The position numbers and the translations under genes are program-made. From positions 1 to 5,489 of the forward strand of contig JAUXHH010000122.1 in NCBI GenBank assembly GCA_030621655.1: 5,489 bases of DNA. Reading direction: 5' to 3'. Source of the stretch: Desulfobacterales bacterium. GTDB taxonomy: Bacteria; Desulfobacterota; Desulfobulbia; Desulfobulbales; BM004. Below are positions 1 through 5,489 of the stretch, piece after piece. Every line of letters begins with the position of its first letter. Position 1 is the stretch's first letter. The notes beneath the pieces were generated by a model that did not search any database, was not told where the DNA came from, and worked only from the letters and a program-made list of their open reading frames with translations.

Positions 1-488
1 ACCTCATAGGCATCGGTTGCAGCATCATGCCCTGATATATTTGCACTGGTAGCGGTTATCGGTCTTCCAAAAGCACGCAGGAGCTGCCGGGCAAATGGAT
101 GGGACGACTGCCGCACTCCGATTGTAGAGGTGCCGGCAGTTAACAAAGTGGGAATATCTATTTTTGCTTGAAAAATAAGGGTAAGCGGTCCCGGCCAGAA
201 CTTTTCCATAAGTTGTGAATATACAATTGGAACTTCGTGCACAAGGTAAGTCAACGATTCCCTGTTATCAACCAGAGTCAGGATCGGTTTAGCGATGTCC
301 CTTTGCTTCAAGACAAACAGGAAGTTCAACGCCAAAGGGTTCAACGGATCAACCGCCAGGCCGTAATAAGTCTCTGTTGGAAAGGCGACTACGCCTCCAT
401 TGTTTAAAACAGCGACAGCCCTGTTCAGGTCTGTCATTGAACAGGGCTGATAACCAACAGTATGTTTTCCATGTTGGTCTTTATTCAT
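1..488 (-). CDS. tsaC: L-threonylcarbamoyladenylate synthase (TsaC/YrdC/Sua5 family), C-terminus cut by window edge
   Basis: This cytoplasmic enzyme makes threonylcarbamoyl-AMP from threonine, bicarbonate and ATP, the first step of the t6A37 modification of ANN-decoding tRNAs. I translated the minus strand by hand; 162 codons are visible and the frame is open to the window edge. The YrdC signature is clear: GGVVAFPTETYYGL (residues 31-44), the K-x-R element KQRDIAKPI (61-69), FWPGPLTLIF (97-106), STIGVR (121-126) and GRPITATSANISG (141-153). The family is usually about 190-210 residues, so only a short C-terminus should be missing. The start is ATG at 488, 12 nt after the purD-purE stop, preceded only by a weak GGA about 6 nt upstream. 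An internal ATG at 437 (MTDLNRAV) would also fit the family but has no ribosome binding site. Close spacing suggests co-transcription with purD-purE. The family call is firm; the exact start is less so. Confidence 0.93.
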   Translation of the reverse strand, partial: MNKDQHGKHTVGYQPCSMTDLNRAVAVLNNGGVVAFPTETYYGLAVDPLNPLALNFLFVLKQRDIAKPILTLVDNRESLTYLVHEVPIVYSQLMEKFWPGPLTLIFQAKIDIPTLLTAGTSTIGVRQSSHPFARQLLRAFGRPITATSANISGHDAATDAYE

Positions 489-500
489 GAAATATCCAGG

Positions 501-2291
501 CTAGCGGGTCTGCAGCTTCTTATTTTTAGCTTCTACCTGTTTGGCCATTTCCTTTTTAAAAGCGTCTAACTTTGCAGATATCTTTTTGTCATTGAGAGCC
601 AGAATTCTGGCAGTCAGCACTCCTGCATTCTTGGCTCCGGCCTTACCGATACCCATGGTAGCCACCGGCACGCCCGGTGGCATTTGAACTGTGGAAAGTA
701 AGGCATCCAGACCATTTAACGATGAGGCATCTATGGGCACACCGATAATGGGAACATTAGTATGGGCGGCCAGGACTCCAGCCAGATGGGCTGCCATCCC
801 TGCACCTGCAATAATAACCTGCAGACCTCTTGATTTTGCAGTCCGGGCATAATCACTGGCAGCCTCAGGGGTACGATGTGCAGAAGAAACTTTTACTTCA
901 TAGGGGATATTCATTAAATGCAGAAAGTCCGCTGCTGCCTGCATGACAGGCAAATCAGAGTCACTGCCCATGACTATACCGACCCGGGCTTTGCCGGAAA
1001 CGGCTTTGACTGTTTTTTTTGTGTGTCTTGCTGCCTTGGCGCCTATATCTTTCCGGGAAAAACAGCCCGGCCATTTAATCATGCTAACAGTTTTATAGGC
1101 ATTGCTGATGGCTTCATCAAGATCATTTCCAATGGCTGTTATTCCTAATACCCTGCCACCCGCAGTAACCGTCTTCCCTTTCTTCAGCGCAGTCCCGGCA
1201 TGAAAAACAACTACAGACTCCTGCTTAGCTGCCTCATTGAGTCCTGTAATAACTTTTCCCTTTTTATACGGCCCCGGATAGCCCCCTGACGACATTACAA
1301 CACACACGGTGGGTCTCGGATCTATATCCATGGTTATTTTATTGAGACGACCGTCTAAAACTGCCTCAATTATATCAACAAGGTCGGTCTTCAATCGCAT
1401 GAGAAGAGGTTGGGCCTCCGGGTCGCCAAAGCGGCAGTTGAATTCAACAACCCTGGCCTTACCGTCCTTTATCATCAGGCCTGCATACAGAACGCCTTTA
1501 TAATGACGTCCCTCTTTTGCCATCCCTTTTACTGTCGGCAGCATAATTTTATTCATGACCTGCTTTTCCAGTGCAGGTGTGACTACCGGTGCCGGAGAAT
1601 AAGCCCCCATACCGCCGGTATTTGGCCCCCTGTCATCATCAAATATTGGCTTATGATCCTGGGAAGTAGGTAAGGGCAGGACCGTTTTGCCGTCGGTAAA
1701 TGCGAGGAAAGAAGCCTCTTCTCCTGTCATAAAATCCTCAACGACCACCCTGTTGCCGGCCGCACCGAATGCCTTATCCTTCATGATCAGATCAATGGCA
1801 TCAATGGCCTCTTTCACTGTTTGTGCAACAATCACGCCTTTACCAGCCGCCAGTCCATCAGCTTTAATAACCACCGGGGCTCCGATACGCTCGACATGTT
1901 CAATCGCCCTTTCACGTTTACGAAAAACGGCAAAACCGGCAGTCGGAATATTATAATCCTGCATAAACTTTTTGGTAAAAACTTTACTGCCCTCAAGTAT
2001 TGCCGCCTTTTTTGACGGCCCGAATATCCGCAAACCCTTTTTTTCAAAGGCATCGACAACCCCCAGGGTTAATGAGACTTCAGGCCCTACGAGGGTAAGA
2101 TCGATTTTTTGTTTTAGAGCAAATTCAAGCAGCCCTTTTACGTCTTCTGAACTGACAGGAACACAATCAGCCAACTTACTAATCCCTGCATTTCCGGGGG
2201 CGCAGTAAATTTTCGATACACGCGGACTCTGATTCAGCTTCCAAACTAAAGAATGTTCCCTGCCGCCGGAACCGATAACCAATACTTTCAT
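501..2291 (-). CDS. purD-purE: Fused PurD-PurE: phosphoribosylamine--glycine ligase / N5-carboxyaminoimidazole ribonucleotide mutase
   Basis: This single 596-aa frame joins two de novo purine enzymes that are usually separate. Residues 1-424 are GAR synthetase (PurD, ATP-grasp): VLVIGSGGREHSLVWKL (3-19), VGPE (68-71), GSKVFTKKFM (101-110), VVIKADGLAAGKGV (140-153), SQDHKPIFDDDRGPNTGGMG (210-229) and EFNCRFGDPEAQPLL (283-297). It ends at the usual R-K-D-I-G motif (413-417). A short basic linker (about 424-435) leads to PurE (436-570): GIVMGSDSDLPVM (438-450), SAHRTP with the catalytic His472 (470-475), AGAGMAAHLAG (495-505), GVPI (517-520) and TVQMPPGVPVATMGIG (534-549). AHRTP fits class I PurE, which uses N5-CAIR made by PurK; no purK lies in the window. 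A lysine-rich tail (571-596) follows. The start is ATG with AAAGGAG 9 nt upstream. PurE has no in-frame start codon of its own at the junction, so it must be translated as part of the fusion. tsaC follows 12 nt downstream. Confidence 0.95.
   Translation of the reverse strand: MKVLVIGSGGREHSLVWKLNQSPRVSKIYCAPGNAGISKLADCVPVSSEDVKGLLEFALKQKIDLTLVGPEVSLTLGVVDAFEKKGLRIFGPSKKAAILEGSKVFTKKFMQDYNIPTAGFAVFRKRERAIEHVERIGAPVVIKADGLAAGKGVIVAQTVKEAIDAIDLIMKDKAFGAAGNRVVVEDFMTGEEASFLAFTDGKTVLPLPTSQDHKPIFDDDRGPNTGGMGAYSPAPVVTPALEKQVMNKIMLPTVKGMAKEGRHYKGVLYAGLMIKDGKARVVEFNCRFGDPEAQPLLMRLKTDLVDIIEAVLDGRLNKITMDIDPRPTVCVVMSSGGYPGPYKKGKVITGLNEAAKQESVVVFHAGTALKKGKTVTAGGRVLGITAIGNDLDEAISNAYKTVSMIKWPGCFSRKDIGAKAARHTKKTVKAVSGKARVGIVMGSDSDLPVMQAAADFLHLMNIPYEVKVSSAHRTPEAASDYARTAKSRGLQVIIAGAGMAAHLAGVLAAHTNVPIIGVPIDASSLNGLDALLSTVQMPPGVPVATMGIGKAGAKNAGVLTARILALNDKKISAKLDAFKKEMAKQVEAKNKKLQTR
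993..1020 (-). other. Possible slippery site and hairpin at the PurD/PurE junction
   Basis: On the coding strand a run of eight A (1020 down to 1013) encodes the linker. In the reading phase it contains A AAA AAA (Lys425-Lys426 plus the preceding A), which fits the X XXY YYZ rule for -1 frameshifting, as in dnaX. Nine nucleotides further is a GC-only stem GCCG-TTTC-CGGC (1004 to 993). A -1 shift would add 17 codons and stop at TGA (963-961), giving a free PurD of about 443 aa. The sequence pattern is seen directly; any frameshifting is inference, and the 4-bp stem is weak. Confidence 0.3.
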
Positions 2292-2300
2292 AGGACAAAT

Positions 2301-2307
2301 CTCCTTT
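2301..2307 (-). promoter_or_regulatory. Ribosome binding site of purD-purE
   Basis: The minus strand reads AAAGGAG, nearly a full Shine-Dalgarno sequence, ending 9 nt before the ATG at 2291. It fixes the start of the fusion and suggests efficient initiation. Confidence 0.85.
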
Positions 2308-2368
2308 CAAATCTTTTAATTCCAAAAATAAAAACACCTAATCCCATATCTTAGATTGCCTGAAATGA

Positions 2369-2378
2369 CATTTAAATG
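2369..2378. repeat. Perfect 10-bp palindrome CATTTAAATG
   Basis: CATTTAAATG is identical to its reverse complement. It lies about 78 nt upstream of the purD start and 4 nt from a second inverted repeat. It could be part of an operator, but a short AT-rich palindrome also arises easily by chance. Confidence 0.3.
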
Positions 2379-2382
2379 AACC

Positions 2383-2395
2383 ACCACAATGTGGT
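2383..2395. repeat. Inverted repeat ACCAC-AAT-GTGGT
   Basis: Two 5-bp arms are separated by 3 nt, about 92 nt upstream of the purD-purE start codon. On the minus strand it could fold as a small hairpin in the leader or bind a dimeric repressor. It does not resemble the E. coli PurR box (ACGCAAACGTTTGCGT). The function is unknown. Confidence 0.35.
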
Positions 2396-2498
2396 ACAAG
2401 CATTTCTTTCTATGTGACAAAAAAGGTTAAGATTGCTGATACCCATCTGTATTTACGCATCAAACTACCTTTATGCTTCAAATTTTGTCAAGATATTG

Positions 2499-2516
2499 TG
2501 AATGAGCAATCAATTA
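2499..2516. promoter_or_regulatory. Weaker second FadR-like operator candidate
   Basis: TGAATGAGCAATCAATTA matches the remembered Bacillus FadR consensus TGAATGANTANTCATTCA at all but three fixed positions, with an intact left half-site (TGAATGA). Its centre lies 82 bp upstream of the centre of the better operator. It overlaps the minus-strand TATAAT at 2518-2513. Binding is inferred only. Confidence 0.3.
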
Positions 2517-2543
2517 TAAATATAAAAATTTACAATTTTTGCC

Positions 2544-2572
2544 TTGACATCCATTAGTTATATTTCTATCAT
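2544..2572 (+). promoter_or_regulatory. Sigma70-like promoter of the TetR gene
   Basis: A perfect -35 TTGACA (2544-2549) is followed by a 17-nt spacer and a -10 TATCAT (2567-2572, five of six consensus positions). Transcription should begin near 2579, leaving a leader of about 77 nt before the ATG at 2656. This is the strongest promoter signal in the window. Confidence 0.8.
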
Positions 2573-2580
2573 AGGGCCGC

Positions 2581-2598
2581 TAAATGAATAATCATTCA
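2581..2598. promoter_or_regulatory. FadR-type operator at the start of the TetR transcript
   Basis: TAAATGAATAATCATTCA agrees with the remembered Bacillus FadR consensus TGAATGANTANTCATTCA at every fixed position except the second. It also contains most of a 16-bp imperfect palindrome, ATGAATAATCATTCAT (2584-2599, seven of eight pairs). It sits at about +3 to +20 of the predicted transcript, where a bound repressor would block transcription. The adjacent gene encodes a FadR-like protein, so negative autoregulation is the natural reading. The consensus is quoted from memory and binding is inferred. Confidence 0.65.
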
Positions 2599-2655
2599 TC
2601 TGGTCATACATTTACAGCACCATGTTTATTAATCTGTTTTATGTTGTAATCATTG

Positions 2656-3240
2656 ATGAAAAGTTCAGATAAACACGAAAAAATAATTCGCGCTGCAGTC
2701 AAAGTTTTTGCCAAAAAAGGCTTTTTCAGTGCCAGAATATCTGATATTGCCAAAGCGGCTAAAGTGGCTGACGGCACAATTTATCTTTATTTCAACAACA
2801 AGTTTGACATTCTCATATCTGTTTTTGACGAAGAAATCGGGAAGTTTATTGCTCAAACAAAAAAACTTGTTGATCAGGAAGAAACCCCTCAAAAGAAAAT
2901 AGAGATTTTCGCTCTTAAGCATCTTTCAATGGCCAAAGAAAATAAGAGTCTTGCTGAAATCATACAGATGGAACTGCGGCAAAGTCACAAGTTGATTAAA
3001 GAGTATCGCAAAACCATCTTCAGTGAATATGTTGATATTATCTCGAACATCATCCGCCAGGGCCAGGAAAAAGGCATTTTCCGAGAGGATGTAAAACCCG
3101 GAATAGCCAAAAGAGCTTTTTTCGGCGCTCTCGATGAAATGACGAGACTCTGGGTTTTATCTCCCAAGCCTCCCTATGATATCGAAGATACCGCAAAACA
3201 GATCAGTAATATGTTTCTTATCGGTATTAATTCCAAATAA
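2656..3240 (+). CDS. TetR/AcrR family regulator, FadR (YsiA)-like, probable fatty-acid-responsive repressor
   Basis: This is a 194-aa DNA-binding regulator. The N-terminal TetR helix-turn-helix spans residues 8-54, with the hallmark DGTIYLYFNNKFDIL (39-53) at the recognition helix. The C-terminal ligand-binding and dimerisation half includes MELRQSHKLIKEYR and FFGALDEMTRLWVL. The stretches VADGTIYLYF, DILIS, LELRQS-like and the FG-x-x-DE motif, and the overall length, resemble Bacillus FadR as I remember it. That protein represses beta-oxidation genes and is released by long-chain acyl-CoA. A FadR-type operator in its own promoter supports this. No fatty-acid gene is in the window, so the regulon is not seen. 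TTG at 2653 directly precedes ATG at 2656; I chose ATG. A stop at 2647-2649 rules out earlier starts. No Shine-Dalgarno sequence is visible, which is odd. The gene converges on greA. The TetR family is certain; the FadR-like role is likely. Confidence 0.9.
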   Translation: MKSSDKHEKIIRAAVKVFAKKGFFSARISDIAKAAKVADGTIYLYFNNKFDILISVFDEEIGKFIAQTKKLVDQEETPQKKIEIFALKHLSMAKENKSLAEIIQMELRQSHKLIKEYRKTIFSEYVDIISNIIRQGQEKGIFREDVKPGIAKRAFFGALDEMTRLWVLSPKPPYDIEDTAKQISNMFLIGINSK

Positions 3241-3267
3241 AATTACCCCTTTCCAAAACATCCGCAG

Positions 3268-3292
3268 TATGCCAGCGTTTCGCGTCGGCATA
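3268..3292. terminator. Hairpin between convergent genes, possible bidirectional terminator
   Basis: TATGCCAGCG and CGTCGGCATA pair around a TTTCG loop: ten pairs with one A-C mismatch and one G-T wobble. It lies 27 nt after the TetR stop and 63 nt after the greA stop. Neither side has a strong U-tract (the minus side has only TGTTTTGG some 8 nt on), so it is a poor canonical intrinsic terminator. Its position between two gene ends is the main argument for termination. Confidence 0.45.
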
Positions 3293-3355
3293 GCCCCTTA
3301 TAGAGAAAATCTCAAACTGTAATCAGAAGTATCTCAGAAGAACATATTTACACGG

Positions 3356-3841
3356 CTAATCACTTGCCGGTGCAGTAATATTCATTATTTCAAACTCACG
3401 AATTCCACCTGGTGTAACAACTTTCGCTTCATCGCCTATCTCTTTGCCGAGAATAGCTCTTCCGAGCGGCGACCGTATTGAAATGACCCCTTTTTCCACA
3501 TCAGACTCTTCAGGGCCCAATAGCTGATACGTAACTTCAACGTCTTCATCGAGGTCCAGCATGGTAACAACTGTGCCAAATACCGCTCTGGAGCAATTCA
3601 CTTCAGAACAGTCGATAACCTCGGCACGGCTCAGTTTATCCTTCAACTCGAGTATCCTGCCCTCTACATGCCCCTGGCGCTCTTTGGCCGCATGGTATTC
3701 AGCATTTTCCTTTAAATCTCCATGTTCACGGGCTACCTCAATAGCCTTGATCACATCATGCCGCTCCCGGCGCTCCAAATTCTCCAATTCCTTTCTAAGT
3801 CTATCAAAACCCGTTCTTGATACGGGCATTCTCTCAATCAT
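3356..3841 (-). CDS. greA: Transcription elongation factor GreA
   Basis: GreA (161 aa) enters the RNA polymerase secondary channel and stimulates cleavage of backtracked RNA, rescuing stalled complexes. The N-terminal coiled coil spans about residues 8-75 and carries the highly conserved AREHGDLKENAEYHAAKERQ (37-56). Tip acidic residues Asp42 and Glu45 match E. coli Asp41 and Glu44. The C-terminal FKBP-like domain follows, with FGTVVTMLDLD (88-98), SIRSPLGRAILGKEIGD (121-137) and the conserved TPGG (143-146). Length agrees with the family (about 158 aa). The start ATG at 3841 has AAGGA 7 nt upstream; a second Met at residue 5 is a less supported alternative. It starts 24 nt after the TPR/barrel gene and no good promoter is seen in that gap, so read-through from that gene is likely. 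It converges on the TetR gene. Confidence 0.97.
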   Translation of the reverse strand: MIERMPVSRTGFDRLRKELENLERRERHDVIKAIEVAREHGDLKENAEYHAAKERQGHVEGRILELKDKLSRAEVIDCSEVNCSRAVFGTVVTMLDLDEDVEVTYQLLGPEESDVEKGVISIRSPLGRAILGKEIGDEAKVVTPGGIREFEIMNITAPASD

Positions 3842-3848
3842 ATTATTT

Positions 3849-3853
3849 TCCTT
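3849..3853 (-). promoter_or_regulatory. Ribosome binding site of greA
   Basis: The minus strand reads AAGGA, 7 nt before the ATG at 3841, within the short gap after the TPR/barrel gene. It supports the first of two possible Met starts. Confidence 0.75.
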
Positions 3854-3865
3854 TTTTAAACTTGC

Positions 3866-5489
3866 TTACCATCTATACATAACTGACAAAAATATTTTGT
3901 TGTGTTGATAAACATCCAGATCAACATATCCATACGAAGCGGCAAGGGTATAATTCTTTGCTATCTCGAAATTGAGACTTCCTTTAAACTCATGAAGATC
4001 ATTATCATCAGAATCATATCCTAGAGAATATTCTATTGTATAATAACTGGGAATTCCTCTTGCAAGGGCATCATTGGATAATTGATGTTTAAAATAAAAA
4101 GAAAACCTTGTAATCCAGTAATCCTGAGGAGACCAGTAGGGATGATCATCAGGAGCAAACCCATCACCTGCAGGCAGCCCGGGCTTTTGCCCTTCCTTGG
4201 AGTCATAAAAGTCATAATTATAACTGATTTTTACCAAGGTGGGCTCTGGCAGGAAAATATAGGATGCCCAAAAAGTAGAGTTTTTTGTCCAGTTGGAATC
4301 TGAATAGTCTATAAAATCATAATAACCGCCAAGAACTATTCTGGGGAAAAAATCAAACAAAAATTCTATCTTATAGTCCCGCCTTTTAATATTTCTCTTA
4401 AGGCTGGCTATAGTATCAGCTGTAACATCCTGCTTTACAGAAAAAACAGCCCGCATCTCATCAGCAATTTTCCCGGTAATAACACCATAAAAGAGAGGAG
4501 TGGTACTATATCCGCTTCCAATATCTTCAAAGCCACCTGCAAGGGATAGGCTCAGTGCCTGAGATATCTTTGCATCATACGTCAGCATCGTGCGCCAGGC
4601 CCACACGGACTGATCATCATCCGTTGATTCATAATCAATCCTGGCAAGGTCCAGGTTCCACTTCTGGTTGATGGATTGAAAATACCATCCTCCTCCTTCC
4701 AAAATTTTCTGTTTAACAGCTACATATCCGTCCCAGCCATCATCTTCTTGAATGGTATAGGCTAGAAAGGCCTGGGGGCGAAGCTTCAGATCGTTTCTCT
4801 GAACAGCATCTGCCAACCCCGGAAAGTTTGCATTCCGTGTTTCGAGTTCCTGATACAGATTCGCCTCATCTCCAAGTCTATCAAGCTTGCTGTACAACCC
4901 AGCCAGATCAAAGGCTAAAAAATCATCGCTGCCATACTCCTCAATTACATCCTCAAGCATATTTGCAGCATGATAGTATTCCCTCCGCATAACCGAGCGC
5001 CTGACAGATAACTCTTTGTTGAACCTTTTCTGCCAGCAATACAAAGCATAATATGAGGCAGCCATAGAATTCACAGCCTGGCTGTTTTCTGAAAAATCAA
5101 CAACATGCAGTGGCGACATTATAACCTCAGGAAGACTAAGCGGTATCTCCTTCGAGAAAGTCGCAATTTCCCACCAGGAACTTGATGATAGGCCTGGTGC
5201 TACAGTTAAGGCCGTTTCCTCTATTTTTCTTTCGAGAGTTTCTTCAACCGGAGGATATACTACTGACTCATAAAGCGTGACTGAATCCTTCCAGCGGTTC
5301 ATTTCCCATAAGATACGGGCTTTCAGCAGTACAACATCCGTGCGGGCAGGATCGTCCGAAAGTATTACATCCCCAACAGCAAGTGCCTCCTGGAAATTGC
5401 CAGTCTTGGCTAGGAGTTCGGCCCTTCGTGAGAGAAGCCATGAATTATCAGGATAACTTCTCTGCAGCAGGCCAAGTGAATCGCTGGCC
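3866..5489 (-). CDS. TPR-containing outer-membrane beta-barrel protein, N-terminus cut by window edge
   Basis: The frame is open to the right edge, giving 540 visible residues. The Met at 5302 is internal, because TPR sequence continues upstream of it. Visible residues about 16-81 look like two TPR helix pairs (SWLLSRRAELLAKTGNFQEA and VVLLKARILWEMNRWKDSV). A further helical, TPR-like stretch lies near 170-230. From about residue 233 the pattern changes to alternating aromatic and polar strands with Asp/Asn-rich turns, ending in IFLSVMYRW; a C-terminal aromatic is the usual BAM recognition signal. The layout of periplasmic TPRs followed by a C-terminal barrel matches exopolysaccharide export porins such as PgaA, BcsC and PelB. 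PYWSPQDYW (450-458) recalls the F-S-P-Q-x-Y element of BcsC barrels as I remember it. No polysaccharide synthase gene is visible, so the substrate is unknown. A signal peptide would lie outside the window. greA follows 24 nt downstream. Confidence 0.8.
   Translation of the reverse strand, partial: ASDSLGLLQRSYPDNSWLLSRRAELLAKTGNFQEALAVGDVILSDDPARTDVVLLKARILWEMNRWKDSVTLYESVVYPPVEETLERKIEETALTVAPGLSSSSWWEIATFSKEIPLSLPEVIMSPLHVVDFSENSQAVNSMAASYYALYCWQKRFNKELSVRRSVMRREYYHAANMLEDVIEEYGSDDFLAFDLAGLYSKLDRLGDEANLYQELETRNANFPGLADAVQRNDLKLRPQAFLAYTIQEDDGWDGYVAVKQKILEGGGWYFQSINQKWNLDLARIDYESTDDDQSVWAWRTMLTYDAKISQALSLSLAGGFEDIGSGYSTTPLFYGVITGKIADEMRAVFSVKQDVTADTIASLKRNIKRRDYKIEFLFDFFPRIVLGGYYDFIDYSDSNWTKNSTFWASYIFLPEPTLVKISYNYDFYDSKEGQKPGLPAGDGFAPDDHPYWSPQDYWITRFSFYFKHQLSNDALARGIPSYYTIEYSLGYDSDDNDLHEFKGSLNFEIAKNYTLAASYGYVDLDVYQHNKIFLSVMYRW

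Larger units (their letters stand above)
2292..2655. other. Divergent intergenic region between purD-purE and the TetR gene
   Basis: This AT-rich stretch of 364 bases holds no convincing gene on either strand. The right half carries the TetR-gene promoter and two FadR-like operator candidates. The left half carries two small palindromes. I looked for a minus-strand promoter for purD-purE: TTGACA is present at 2491-2486 but has no good -10 at normal spacing, and TATAAT at 2518-2513 has no matching -35, so its promoter stays unassigned. I see no riboswitch-like fold, though this was judged by eye only. Confidence 0.6.

Noticed and set aside
1072..1074. ATG that could start a separate purE if the A8 run carried an indel
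   Set aside because: It is in another frame, has no Shine-Dalgarno sequence, and would give PurE an atypical N-terminal extension. The in-frame fusion is the simpler reading.
918..1148. Open frame of 76 codons on the plus strand
   Set aside because: It lies fully antisense to purD-purE, has a Cys/Phe-rich composition with no family motifs and no ribosome binding site. It is a shadow frame, as are the other plus-strand frames between 1309 and 2208.
2463..2491. Minus-strand TTGACA (2491-2486) as the purD-purE promoter
   Set aside because: At 16-18 nt spacing the -10 candidates match only two or three of six positions.
3303..3313. Small hairpin GAGA-AAA-TCTC and nearby CAGAAG repeats after greA
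   Set aside because: The four-bp AT-containing stem has no U-tract and the short repeats are at the level expected by chance.
3561..3908. 115-codon plus-strand frame antisense to greA
   Set aside because: It is opposite the highly conserved greA coding sequence, is rich in Ser/Leu as expected from reverse reading, and shows no domain or binding site.
3866..5302. Treating the ATG at 5302 as the start of the TPR/barrel gene
   Set aside because: The same frame stays open for 62 more codons to the window edge with TPR-like sequence, so this Met is internal and the gene is truncated by the window.

Overview
The window looks like a chromosomal housekeeping segment of a mesophilic Gram-negative bacterium with moderate GC. 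The last gene encodes an outer-membrane beta-barrel ending in Trp, which points to a diderm. A FadR/YsiA-type TetR regulator, a GreA of proteobacterial type and a purD/purE/tsaC order together suggest Desulfobacterota (former Deltaproteobacteria). That placement is inference from gene content and was not tested by any search.

Layout: (1) Positions 1-2291, minus strand, hold a two-gene cluster read right to left. The upstream gene is a 596-codon purD-purE fusion (501-2291). After a 12-nt gap comes tsaC (1-488), which is cut by the left window edge and for which 162 codons are visible. (2) Positions 2292-2655 are a divergent intergenic region. It carries a strong sigma70-like promoter facing right, a near-perfect FadR-type operator just downstream of the -10, a weaker second FadR-like site, and small inverted repeats nearer purD. 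(3) Positions 2656-3240, plus strand, encode a 194-aa TetR/AcrR regulator that closely resembles Bacillus FadR (YsiA). (4) Positions 3241-3355 are a short convergent gap with a hairpin that may end transcription from both sides. (5) Positions 3356-5489, minus strand, hold a TPR/outer-membrane beta-barrel gene, truncated by the right window edge, followed 24 nt later by greA.

Functionally, the left cluster joins two steps of de novo IMP synthesis (GAR synthetase and N5-CAIR mutase) in one polypeptide and places tRNA t6A synthesis behind it. The regulator is probably an autoregulated, acyl-CoA-responsive repressor; no fatty-acid gene lies in the window. greA is probably co-transcribed with the TPR/barrel gene from a promoter outside the window.

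The most notable points are the unusual PurD-PurE fusion, an in-frame A AAA AAA slippery heptamer located exactly in its interdomain linker with a small hairpin downstream, and the match between the FadR-like protein and the FadR-like operator in its own promoter. I see no mobile element, CRISPR array, tRNA or rRNA, and no gene cluster that looks like a new multi-gene system.
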